From NCBI RefSeq assembly GCF_002812125.1, contig NZ_NPDQ01000002.1, forward strand, positions 248,001 to 312,000: DNA of 64,000 nt, given 5' to 3'. Under the pieces are notes generated by a model. That model did no database searches, had not been told where the DNA came from, and saw only the letters and a program-made list of their open reading frames with translations. Position 1 is the first letter of the stretch. Every line of letters starts with the position of its first letter. Positions 56,753-64,000 of the stretch are shown one piece after another. The translations under genes and the position numbers were made by a program. Origin of the DNA: Leptospira brenneri (GTDB taxonomy: Bacteria > Spirochaetota > Leptospiria > Leptospirales > Leptospiraceae).

Positions 56753-56826
56753 TCGCGCCCCGGATAGAAGCGGAAATCCTTTGCGAATGCAAAGATTGGA
56801 GCGGATAGCCGGAAATGTGCGCCCAA
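56753..56826 (+). repeat. Dispersed foldable element, copy C (short form)
   Basis: The cleanest short copy: GCGCCCCGGATAGAAGCGG, AAATCCTTTGCGAATGCAAA hairpin, GATTGGAGCGGATAGCCGG and closing GTGCGCCC. It lies between the convergent lipoprotein and GIY-YIG genes. Confidence 0.8.
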
Positions 56827-56844
56827 AAAATATTTTGTTTAAAC

Positions 56845-57144
56845 TCAATTCACTTCTTGGTTTCGTTTCCAAATTTTTTTGGCAAGTAAACTTAACTCAT
56901 CAAAGTCTTGTCGCATCAGTGACTCTTTTTTCTTTCGGGACCAACCTTGCACTTGTTTTTCTCTGTAAAATGCATGATCGATTCGAGAATATTCTTCATA
57001 ATATACTAATTGAACAGGCAATCTTTTTTTCGTGAAATTAGCACCCTTTCCACTTTGATGTTGTTTGATCCTTTTTTCTAAATACTTCGTACTACCAGTA
57101 TAATACGAACCATCGGAGCAAATTAGAATATACATAAATCCCAT
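56845..57144 (-). CDS. Small GIY-YIG domain protein
   Basis: A 99-residue protein made of one GIY-YIG nuclease-like domain of the UPF0213 type. The motif pair is MYILICSDGSYYTGSTKYLE with the catalytic Arg in EKRIKQHQSGKG, then YYEEYSRIDHAFYREKQVQG with the catalytic Glu. These small proteins are DNA-active or of unknown function. The start lies 1 bp inside the edge of a 141-bp palindromic element whose end supplies the bases before the ATG, including a weak AGG site. An ATG at 57135 is the alternative start. Confidence 0.85.
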   Translation of the reverse strand: MGFMYILICSDGSYYTGSTKYLEKRIKQHQSGKGANFTKKRLPVQLVYYEEYSRIDHAFYREKQVQGWSRKKKESLMRQDFDELSLLAKKIWKRNQEVN

Positions 57145-57285
57145 ATACCTGTCGTTTCGATACGCTTCACTACTCTACGACCCCCGACAGTCAATTGGTG
57201 TTTTCTCAACGACCGACAACAACCAATTGTATCCGACCACCAATGCAGAGCATTGAGTAGGCCGAAGGCTGTATCGAAATGCGAA
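57145..57285. repeat. Palindromic 141-bp element, copy 1
   Basis: Terminal inverted repeats TTTCGATACG...GTATCGAAA plus CTACTC/GAGTAG, and an inner palindrome CAATTGGT/ACCAATTG, so almost the whole element can fold. About 95% identical to copy 2 at 57423-57565. No coding capacity. Confidence 0.85.
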
Positions 57286-57374
57286 TCTCTATCTTTAAGT
57301 AAGGTAAAAAGTACTAACTTTGGTTCGAAATTTTTGGGACTGCGTCTATGTCAAAACATTGATCAATAAAAAAA

Positions 57375-57396
57375 GGGAGCCAATACTTTGGTTCCC
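57375..57396 (-). terminator. Terminator, apparently that of mreB
   Basis: Nine-bp stem GGGAGCCAA with TTGGTTCCC (one G-T pair); on the minus strand it is followed by seven T. It is 170 bp past the mreB stop, with the palindromic element copy 2 in between. Confidence 0.75.
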
Positions 57397-57422
57397 TTAA
57401 GTTTCAATACAGAATGTTTTAA

Positions 57423-57565
57423 ATACCTGTCGTTTCGATACGCTTTGCTACTCAACGACCCCCGACAGTCAATTGGTGTTTTCTCAACGACCGACAACAA
57501 CCAATTGTATCCCGACCACCATAGCCAGAGCATTGAGTAGGCCGAAGGCCGTATCGAAATGCGAA
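57423..57565. repeat. Palindromic 143-bp element, copy 2
   Basis: Same element as at 57145-57285, in the same orientation, differing by a few substitutions and two small indels. It ends at the base next to the mreB TAG stop (57566-57568). Confidence 0.85.
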
Positions 57566-58588
57566 CTATCGAATCCCTGGCTTAATATATTTCAATTCGT
57601 CCAAGTATCTTCCAGTTCCTAACACCACACAAGTCAGTGGGTTTTCGGCACGAAATACTGGAACTCCTGTTTCTTTGGTGAGGTAGTGTTCGAGACCACG
57701 AAGAAGGCAACCGCCACCTGTGAGAACGATTCCTCGTTCTACGATGTCGGCTGCAAGTTCTGGAGGAGTGCGTTCCAAAACGGATTTGATTCCGTCTAGG
57801 ATTTCGTCTGTTGGTTCTTTGAGGGCTTTACGAATTTCGTTAGAGTCCAGTTCCAAGGTGCGCGGAAGACCAGAGATCGCGTCACGACCTTTCACTTCCA
57901 TAGTGTCCACACGTTTGTCAGCAAACGCGTTTCCGATCGTGAGTTTGATATCCTCGGCAGTTCTTTCTCCGACGACTAGGTTGTATTGGTTACGAAGGTA
58001 TTTCACAATCGCTTCATCGAATTCGTCACCACCGGTACGGATGGACTCTGCGATCACCATACCACCGAGAGAGATCACAGCGATTTCTGTGGTTCCCCCT
58101 CCGATATCTACGATCATATTTCCTGCTGGTTCATGGATCGGGATGTTGGCACCAATCGCAGCAGCCAAAGCTTCTTCGATAAGGAAAATTTCGCGAGCTC
58201 CGGCTTGTTCTGCGGACTCACGAACGGCACGTCTTTCTACTTCGGTAATTCCAGAAGGAACTCCGATGACGATACGTGGTTTTACAAATGTAGTGCGGTT
58301 GTGGACTTTTGCGATGAAGTAACGAATCATCTTTTCTACGGTTTCGAAGTCGGCGATGACCCCGTCTTTCATAGGGCGGATGGCGACGATGTCACCAGGT
58401 GTTCTTCCGAGCATCCGTTTTGCTTCTTGTCCCACGGCGAGGACTCGGCCTGTAGAGGCTTGGACTGCCACGACCGACGGTTCTGATAGGACGATCCCTT
58501 GTCCTTTCACATGCACGAGGGTGTTCGCGGTTCCCAAATCGATGCCCATATCGTTCGAGAATAGTCCATAGAGGTTATCAAATATCAT
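57566..58588 (-). CDS. mreB: Rod-shape-determining actin homologue MreB
   Basis: A 340-residue cytoskeletal ATPase that guides cell-wall synthesis under the inner membrane. Motifs: phosphate 1 [40 protein letters not shown], phosphate 2 [19 protein letters not shown], and the adenosine motif [18 protein letters not shown] start it at the ATG at 58588, with an AGGA site, where MreB proteins normally begin; the frame runs on upstream to 58696 through the divergent gene region. No mreC lies next to it in this window. A palindromic element separates its stop from the apparent terminator. Confidence 0.95.
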   Translation of the reverse strand: MIFDNLYGLFSNDMGIDLGTANTLVHVKGQGIVLSEPSVVAVQASTGRVLAVGQEAKRMLGRTPGDIVAIRPMKDGVIADFETVEKMIRYFIAKVHNRTTFVKPRIVIGVPSGITEVERRAVRESAEQAGAREIFLIEEALAAAIGANIPIHEPAGNMIVDIGGGTTEIAVISLGGMVIAESIRTGGDEFDEAIVKYLRNQYNLVVGERTAEDIKLTIGNAFADKRVDTMEVKGRDAISGLPRTLELDSNEIRKALKEPTDEILDGIKSVLERTPPELAADIVERGIVLTGGGCLLRGLEHYLTKETGVPVFRAENPLTCVVLGTGRYLDELKYIKPGIR

Positions 58589-58731
58589 ATCAGATCCTGT
58601 GAAAGAAGTACGAAAGGCGGAATTTAAGGTGGGTAAACACCAAAACAATACAATTCTACCCGTTCCCCATAATTTTCGGCTGGTTTTTGCTTTCAACCGT
58701 AAAAATTTTCGTTAGGCTAGTTAGATACAAA

Positions 58732-60333
58732 ATGCTTCCTTTCTCACAAATCTTAAGAAAACCCAACTCCGCATTTCGCACGGAAAAGATACTCGCTGCC
58801 ATTGATTTGGGCACAAATTCTTTCCACATCGTTATCGTAAAACTAAGACCGGATGGAACACTTGAATATCTGACCAAAGAAAAAGAATCGGTTCGTTTGG
58901 GCAGTGGTAGCAGTGATTATGCGGTGATCCAAGACGATGCAATGGATAGGGGAATTGCTTGCCTCAAACGTTTTCAGTCTTTAGCAGACTCCTATAAAGC
59001 CGAAATCCGAGCCGTAGCTACGAGTGCATTGAGAGAAGCCGAGAACCGCCAAGTCTTTCTCGACCGAGCAGAGAAAGAAACCGGGATTAAAATCCAAGTG
59101 GTCTCCGGAAACGAGGAAGCAAGGCTAATTTATTTAGGAATTTTACAAGGCCTTCCCGTTTTTGACAAACGTATCCTTCTCATCGACATTGGAGGAGGGA
59201 GTACAGAGCTACTGATTGGGGAAAAAGGTGAGATTCTATTTTCTACCAGTTTGAAACTCGGTGCCATTCGACTCACGGAAAAATATCTCAAGAAAGATCC
59301 TTTGAACCCCACGGATCTTTTGAAATGTCAAATCCATATTGAATCGGTGTTATCTGCCTTTTTACCCCAAATGGAAACCTGGAAACCCTTTATGGTAGTG
59401 GGAAGTTCGGGAACCATATCTTCCGTGGCCTCCATTGTTCTGGAAAAGAAAATGGAAAAAAGGGACAGATTGAACGGAACAGAAATCACAATCGATCAGT
59501 TTAAAGAAGCTCGTAAACAAGTCTTAGATGCGGATAGTTTAAAAAAGAGACTTAAAATTCCAGGACTTGATGCCAAAAGAGGGGATATCATTGTGGGAGG
59601 AGTTTTGGTTTTGGACGAAGTGTTACAAAGGATCAAAGCCCCTTCCTTTACTGTGAGTGAGTTTGCCCTTCGGGAAGGGATTGTCTACGATACCATCGAA
59701 TCCTGGTTCCGACATACGGATACATCCTTTCCTCCTCTCGACAATATCCGTGAAAAAGCAATTAAAACCGTTGCCAATCTTTATCCTGCCGGCAAAAGCC
59801 ATGCTGAAGCTGTTGCAAAAATCACCTTACAAATGTTTGATGATTTGAAAGGCTTACACAACCTGGGAAATTTGGAACGCGATTATCTGGAAACAGCTTG
59901 TTATTTACATCAGGTGGGACTTTGTATTTCGCATCATAACTACCACAAACATAGTTATTATATTATCAAAAACTCCGAAGCCATGGTTGGATTTTCCAAT
60001 GCAGAAATTGAGATCATAGCCCTTCTTGCCCGTTACCATCGAAAGGGAGGCCCAAAGGGAAAACACGAAGAGTTCAAAGCACTTCGTCCCGAAGACCAAC
60101 TCCTAGTCAAAAAGTTGGCTGCGTTTTTACGAATTGGAGATGGACTTGATCGTTCCGAAAAATCCATCATCCAAAGGCTTGATGCTGTTTATGAAAAGGG
60201 AAAGGTTCTCTGTCGTTTGTACCACAAAAAAGGAACAGATCCTAATTTAGAAATTTGGTCTGTTGCTGAGAAAAAAGATCTTTTTGAAGAGACCTTTGGT
60301 GTGTTCTTAGAATTTCAAACTTTTACTTTGTGA
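58732..60333 (+). CDS. Ppx/GppA family phosphatase
   Basis: A 533-residue exopolyphosphatase or pppGpp phosphatase. The actin-like ATPase fold has AAIDLGTNSFHIVIVKLRPD, ATSALREAENRQVFL, VSGNEEARLIYLGILQ and IDIGGGSTELLIG. A C-terminal HD-type domain covers about residues 340-530 (YLHQVGLCISHHNYHKHSYY). It is divergent from mreB. The ATG at 58732 is preferred; a TTG at 58687 would give a longer form. Its TGA stop overlaps the GTG start of the next gene, so the two are probably translated together. Confidence 0.88.
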   Translation: MLPFSQILRKPNSAFRTEKILAAIDLGTNSFHIVIVKLRPDGTLEYLTKEKESVRLGSGSSDYAVIQDDAMDRGIACLKRFQSLADSYKAEIRAVATSALREAENRQVFLDRAEKETGIKIQVVSGNEEARLIYLGILQGLPVFDKRILLIDIGGGSTELLIGEKGEILFSTSLKLGAIRLTEKYLKKDPLNPTDLLKCQIHIESVLSAFLPQMETWKPFMVVGSSGTISSVASIVLEKKMEKRDRLNGTEITIDQFKEARKQVLDADSLKKRLKIPGLDAKRGDIIVGGVLVLDEVLQRIKAPSFTVSEFALREGIVYDTIESWFRHTDTSFPPLDNIREKAIKTVANLYPAGKSHAEAVAKITLQMFDDLKGLHNLGNLERDYLETACYLHQVGLCISHHNYHKHSYYIIKNSEAMVGFSNAEIEIIALLARYHRKGGPKGKHEEFKALRPEDQLLVKKLAAFLRIGDGLDRSEKSIIQRLDAVYEKGKVLCRLYHKKGTDPNLEIWSVAEKKDLFEETFGVFLEFQTFTL

Positions 60334-62903
60334 TATCCTCTATGACCATGATGATCCGAACTTTTTGTATTTGTTTTCTTCTCTTTCCTATTTCTATTTG
60401 GGCCTTACCAGTAGATCTGACAAAGAACTGGAATGTCAAAAAGGGTTGGTTGGAATCAGAAATTCCCACTGGCAGTGGATGGATATCTTTAGAATCCCTT
60501 CCTCTTGTTTCCATCAAATCACAATTGGATTTTCCTCTTGGAGATTTGCAAAAAGTCACAATGGTAAAACCTTTTTTGTTGTCTGAAATTGATTTTAAAG
60601 AGACAGAATCTGATGTTTTTGCCTTACACATTCCTTATCTTTCTAATGTGTACAAAGTGTACATAAATGGAGAGATTGTCAATGCAAGGGGAATTGTCGA
60701 TAACAATCATATCGTCAGAAGTGGTTATAAAAGAAATATCCTTATCAAACTTTCTCGAAATTCATTACGTGTTGGAAAAAACGAAATCCGAGTCCTACTT
60801 GCGGCCGAACCTGGTGAGGAGTTAAATTATTATAAAGTATTTAATGATTTTGGGTCATCAATAGATCGTTATACGGTATTACAAAAAATTGAAGATGAAT
60901 ACATTACGTTTATGCTTTTGTTTTTATATTTTTTTGTGGGGATTTATCATGCTTTGTTTTATTGGAAACGACGAAATGAAGAATACAATCTCTACTTTGC
61001 ATTGTTTGCTGTGTTTTTATCTATTTATATGTATTTTAGGTCACAGGCCATCTACCGTTGGGGTTTGGATCCATTTACTGCAACCAAAATGGAATACTTT
61101 ATCGTATTTTTAACACCCACATGGTTGTTACTTTTTGTTGATACTTTTTTTCGTAAACGAATCAGTCCTATTACAAAAGGATATTTTGTTTTTAGTCTGA
61201 CACTCGCTTTCATTCAAATATTTGTGAATCGGGCCAATTCTGTTATGCTTTTGCGGGTTTGGCAGGGATCAGTTTTGGCATTCAGTATTGTTTTGTTTTA
61301 CATTACGATCAGGGCGATTCTAAAAAATAATAGAGACGCCAAGCGTTTGTTAATTGGTATTTTCTTTTTGATGTTTACTGCTATTTGGGATATTTTGGGT
61401 GCCTCTGGAATGATTCCCCTCCAAAATCTTAATTTATCTCGGTTTGGGTTTTTGTTTTTTGTGCTTGGGATTGCTGTTGTTCTTGCGAACCGATTTTTAC
61501 GGGTTCATAAACAGGTAGAAGAACTAAACGCTAATTTAGAAAGAAAGGTTGTGGAAAGGACAAACGAGTTACAAGAAACTCTCACTCGTGTCCAGGAACT
61601 AAAAATCCAACAAGATGGAGATTATTTTTTAACATCACTCCTTCTTGATCCACTGAACGATTCCAAAAAATCGCGTTCAGAAATGATTGGAATCCAATCT
61701 TATACAAAACAAAAAAAAGAATTCGAATTCAAAGGAAAAACCAAAGAGATCGGTGGTGACCTCATCATTTGTGATGATATTGTTCTTAATGGTAAAAAAT
61801 ACTTCGTTTTTATCAACGGAGATGCTATGGGCAAATCCATTCAAGGTGCTGGTGGTGCACTTGTGTTAGGTGTTGTTTTTTTATCCTTTATCAAACGCAC
61901 ACAAGTGATTTTGGAAAGCCAATCCAAATCTCCAGAACGATGGATCAAAGAATGTTTTTATGAACTACAAACCATTTTCGAGTCCTTTGACGGGTCTATG
62001 CTTGTATCTGTTGTACTTGGGCTTGTTGAAGAAGAAACAGGAGTTCTTTATTATCTCAACGCGGAACATCCTTGGACAGTTTTGTATCGTGATGGTGTAG
62101 CTTCCTTTCTCGAAGATGAACTGGAACTGAGAAAGATCGGAACCAAAGGAATGGCGGGAGATGTCAGAGTTAGGGTTTTTGTTTTAGAAAAAGGAGATGT
62201 GATCTTTATCGGTTCGGATGGGAGGGATGATTTGATTTTGGAAAGTGGACCTGATGGTTTTCGTGTGATGAACGAAGATGAAACCAAGTTCTTACAAGTA
62301 GTGAACGAATCACAAGGTGCGATCGAACAAATTGTACAAAACCTCCAATCGGTGGGAAGTTTTTCAGATGATTTAACGATTCTAAGGTTAGAGTGGATGG
62401 GTACGGCAAAAAGAGTAGGGAATATTTCACTTTCTTCTATTGATTCTGATCATTTTGTATATTCAGAACTCCAAGGGGTTTTGGAATCAGGAAATGCAGA
62501 AGAAACGTATCGGACTATTGAACGAATGTTAGTAAGTGAAAGTTTGGAAGATGATGTGCGAATCAATCTTCTTAGAGAAAAAGCAAAAATTTCTCTTTTA
62601 TTGAAACGATATGATTCGGCCGTTGAATCTTTAGAATCTATTTTTCCTTATTTTGTTACTGATAATGAAGTTCTTTTGCAGTTAAGTTATGCTTACAGGA
62701 AATCACGAAATATCCGTAAGGCGGTAGATATTGGAGAGAGGCTTCGCGCTCGGGATCCGAAACATATCCGAAATCTAATTAACTTGATAGAATGTTACCG
62801 ACTCCAAAAAAATGAAGAAAGAGCACGTAAAATTCTCAAACGACTCGGATCGATTGCTCCAGAGAACCTTCAGTATTTGAAACTAAAAGAAAGTTTTGGA
62901 TAA
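60330..62903 (+). CDS. 7TM-DISM receptor with SpoIIE-type phosphatase and TPR tail
   Basis: An 857-residue membrane signalling protein. Order: signal peptide, extracytoplasmic 7TMR-DISM extracellular domain (about residues 30-180), seven helices (about 190-390), a coiled-coil (VEELNANLERKVVERTNELQ), a PP2C/SpoIIE phosphatase domain (about 450-690, with EIGGDLIICDDI, NGDAMGKSIQGAGGALVLGV, GSDGRDDL), and C-terminal TPR-like helices (about 710-857). It probably dephosphorylates an anti-sigma-factor antagonist in response to an external signal. The start is GTG at 60330, overlapping the Ppx/GppA stop; ATGs at 60342, 60348 and 60351 are alternatives. Confidence 0.86.
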   Translation: MISSMTMMIRTFCICFLLFPISIWALPVDLTKNWNVKKGWLESEIPTGSGWISLESLPLVSIKSQLDFPLGDLQKVTMVKPFLLSEIDFKETESDVFALHIPYLSNVYKVYINGEIVNARGIVDNNHIVRSGYKRNILIKLSRNSLRVGKNEIRVLLAAEPGEELNYYKVFNDFGSSIDRYTVLQKIEDEYITFMLLFLYFFVGIYHALFYWKRRNEEYNLYFALFAVFLSIYMYFRSQAIYRWGLDPFTATKMEYFIVFLTPTWLLLFVDTFFRKRISPITKGYFVFSLTLAFIQIFVNRANSVMLLRVWQGSVLAFSIVLFYITIRAILKNNRDAKRLLIGIFFLMFTAIWDILGASGMIPLQNLNLSRFGFLFFVLGIAVVLANRFLRVHKQVEELNANLERKVVERTNELQETLTRVQELKIQQDGDYFLTSLLLDPLNDSKKSRSEMIGIQSYTKQKKEFEFKGKTKEIGGDLIICDDIVLNGKKYFVFINGDAMGKSIQGAGGALVLGVVFLSFIKRTQVILESQSKSPERWIKECFYELQTIFESFDGSMLVSVVLGLVEEETGVLYYLNAEHPWTVLYRDGVASFLEDELELRKIGTKGMAGDVRVRVFVLEKGDVIFIGSDGRDDLILESGPDGFRVMNEDETKFLQVVNESQGAIEQIVQNLQSVGSFSDDLTILRLEWMGTAKRVGNISLSSIDSDHFVYSELQGVLESGNAEETYRTIERMLVSESLEDDVRINLLREKAKISLLLKRYDSAVESLESIFPYFVTDNEVLLQLSYAYRKSRNIRKAVDIGERLRARDPKHIRNLINLIECYRLQKNEERARKILKRLGSIAPENLQYLKLKESFG

Positions 62904-62998
62904 AGAACACAGCTTTTACCCATCTTAGAAAAAACATCCATAGAAACCATTTCATATAACAGAAATTAATCTTATTTCGTCGATTAGATTATTTCAAT

Positions 62999-63460
62999 TT
63001 ACGAATGTTTGGTGATACTCTTTTCTTTCCTTAACCACCTTCTTGGCCCCGATCCATAATTTGCTAGTTTATCATTTGGATTTACAAGTCTACATTCTGA
63101 GAGAGATAGACATCCACAACCGATACAATGAGTGAGTCCTGACTTAAGCCTCAATAGTTCTTCAATTTTTTGATCGAGTCTTTCTGTCCAGGTTTTGGAT
63201 AGTTTGGACCAGTCTTGTCCTTTGGGAGTATGACCATGAGGAAGTTTTTCAATTTCTGCGCCGATTTCTTCTAAAGAAAGACCAATCTTTTGAGCAAATA
63301 CAATAAACGCAATTCTTCGGAGAATTTCTCTCATATAATGTCTTTTGCCGGAACTCGTTCTGATGGAAGTGATGAGCCCACGTTCTTCATAATAACGTAA
63401 AGCCGATGCTTTGACTCCACTCCGTTTTGCTACTTGGCTGATACTTAATAAATTTTCCAT
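62999..63460 (-). CDS. soxR: SoxR-type redox-sensing MerR regulator
   Basis: A 153-residue MerR-family activator. The N-terminal winged helix has LLSISQVAKRSGVKASALRY and YEERGLITSIRTSSGKRHYM. The [2Fe-2S] ligand cluster is complete: Cys112, Cys115, Cys117 and Cys123 (HCIGCGCLSLSEC), followed by the conserved RLVNPNDKLANYGSGPRRW. SoxR responds to redox-active compounds or superoxide. It is divergent from an MFS transporter, with two palindromic sites in the gap, so it probably controls the transporter and perhaps itself, as in bacteria without a SoxS. Confidence 0.93.
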   Translation of the reverse strand: MENLLSISQVAKRSGVKASALRYYEERGLITSIRTSSGKRHYMREILRRIAFIVFAQKIGLSLEEIGAEIEKLPHGHTPKGQDWSKLSKTWTERLDQKIEELLRLKSGLTHCIGCGCLSLSECRLVNPNDKLANYGSGPRRWLRKEKSITKHS

Positions 63461-63487
63461 AATTTGAGTTCCCGGTTTGGTCGGAAC

Positions 63488-63509
63488 AAGTTAAAGTGCA
63501 CTTTAACTT
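63488..63509. promoter_or_regulatory. SoxR-type operator, perfect 22-bp palindrome
   Basis: A perfect palindrome with core TTAAAGTGCACTTTAA flanked by AAG and CTT. The 7-2-7 layout matches SoxR boxes. It is 28 bp before the soxR start and may serve autoregulation. Confidence 0.65.
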
Positions 63510-63571
63510 ATGTAGTTATTTTCAGGATCTAAATTTTTTTCTGAAATACGAATTTTTTTTCATCTTTGGGC

Positions 63572-63602
63572 TTTACTTAAAGTATACTTTAACTTGTAGA
63601 AT
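63572..63602 (+). promoter_or_regulatory. SoxR-controlled promoter with 19-bp spacer before the MFS gene
   Basis: TTTACT (63572-63577) and TAGAAT (63597-63602) are separated by 19 bp, the long spacer typical of MerR-family promoters. The palindrome TTAAAGTATACTTTAA (63577-63592) lies within the spacer. The ATG follows 40 bp later. Confidence 0.65.
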
Positions 63603-63641
63603 ATTCAGTAGGTTTCGTCAAATAATAGAAAAGGAAAATAA

Positions 63642-64000
63642 ATGGATTTTAAATTCTCTCCATATCATATTTTTGTAGTCGGTATTCTCGCTTTTTTACA
63701 ATTCACAGTCGTTCTTGATTTTATGATCCTTTCTCCTCTGGGAGTTTTGGTTATGGAGGAATTACAAATCTCAACTCAACAGTTTGGATTTGTCGTTTCT
63801 GCCTATGCATTTAGTGCAGGAATCACAGGTATCTTTGCTGCTGGTTTTGCAGATCGTTTTGATCGTAAAAAGATGTTATTATTTTTCTACATAGGATTTG
63901 TTCTAGCAACCTTTCTATGTGGAATTGCCACTAATTATTTCTTTTTACTGAGTGCTCGAATCTTAACTGGTATTTTTGCAGGTGTTCTCTCTTCGATATC
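63642..64000 (+). CDS. MFS transporter, 3' end outside window
   Basis: The first 119 codons of a major facilitator transporter run to the right edge, from an ATG with an AAAAGG site. Helices 1-4 are visible, with the loop-2-3 signature GFADRFDRKKMLLFF and a DHA-like FLQFTVVLDFMILSPLGVLV in helix 1. Such proteins export drugs or small molecules. The SoxR operator directly upstream suggests it exports redox-active toxic compounds. Specificity unknown; the rest lies outside. Confidence 0.85.
   Translation, partial: MDFKFSPYHIFVVGILAFLQFTVVLDFMILSPLGVLVMEELQISTQQFGFVVSAYAFSAGITGIFAAGFADRFDRKKMLLFFYIGFVLATFLCGIATNYFFLLSARILTGIFAGVLSSI

Noticed and set aside
56727..57035. Plus-strand open frame opposite the GIY-YIG gene
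   Set aside because: It starts in element C and is a shadow of the GIY-YIG coding region.
57145..57565. CRISPR array
   Set aside because: Only two copies of a long palindromic element with unequal content between them; no short repeats with spacers and no cas genes.
57720..58571. Long plus-strand frames opposite mreB
   Set aside because: Shadows of mreB; no ribosome sites or domain features.

Overview
The window looks like chromosomal DNA of a free-living (saprophytic-type) Leptospira. This is inferred from the AT-rich sequence, the many short lipoproteins whose signal peptides end in Asn-Cys, and families common in that genus: TRL-like and DUF1554 lipoproteins, WG repeats, 7TM-DISM/SpoIIE phosphatases and many chemoreceptors. 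No tRNA, rRNA, CRISPR array, intact insertion sequence or prophage was seen.

Region 1-6.4 kb is a respiratory block. A minus-strand operon encodes a fasciclin-domain lipoprotein, a c-type cytochrome lipoprotein and a clade II (Sec-type) nitrous oxide reductase, NosZ, which runs off the left edge. A perfect FNR-type palindrome lies upstream. A bacteriohemerythrin gene and a second minus-strand group (CopD-like, FadL-like, cytochrome c'-like and two tandem small haem-copper-oxidase-like membrane proteins) lie alongside. Region 6.4-23 kb holds a TrhP/U32 tRNA-hydroxylation protein, a DUF4349 lipoprotein, two chemoreceptors, a WG-repeat lipoprotein with a decayed gene fragment behind it, gamma-glutamyltransferase, a creBCD locus whose creC is frameshifted at a run of nine T, three tandem TRL-like lipoproteins and a BamA-type outer-membrane barrel.

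Region 23-36 kb carries OsmC, DUF3703, a DUF2007/EF-hand protein, an SRPBCC protein, a TSUP transporter, a MASE1-CHASE hybrid kinase, then a cobalamin riboswitch ahead of class I ribonucleotide reductase genes nrdB-nrdA, and a ChaA-type antiporter. Region 36-49 kb is more accessory: beta-propeller lipoprotein, small DUF proteins, VOC and YdcF proteins, an AraC regulator with an aldo/keto reductase and a two-site operator, two decayed genes, several lipoproteins and a third chemoreceptor. Region 48.7-55 kb holds a glycosyltransferase, a second propeller lipoprotein and two large polytopic GT-C-like membrane proteins. Region 55-64 kb has a tandem lipoprotein pair, a GIY-YIG protein, mreB, a Ppx/GppA phosphatase, a 7TM-DISM/SpoIIE/TPR phosphatase and a soxR-MFS pair with two palindromic operators.

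The most unusual content is between genes. Six copies, plus one divergent copy, of a 70-115 bp foldable element are spread over the window (12.8, 24.0, 36.5, 38.6, 46.0, 55.0 and 56.8 kb). A different 141-143 bp palindromic element is present twice at 57.1-57.6 kb, one copy lying exactly between the mreB stop codon and its apparent terminator. An 80-bp piece of an mreB-like gene sits beside one of the dispersed elements.
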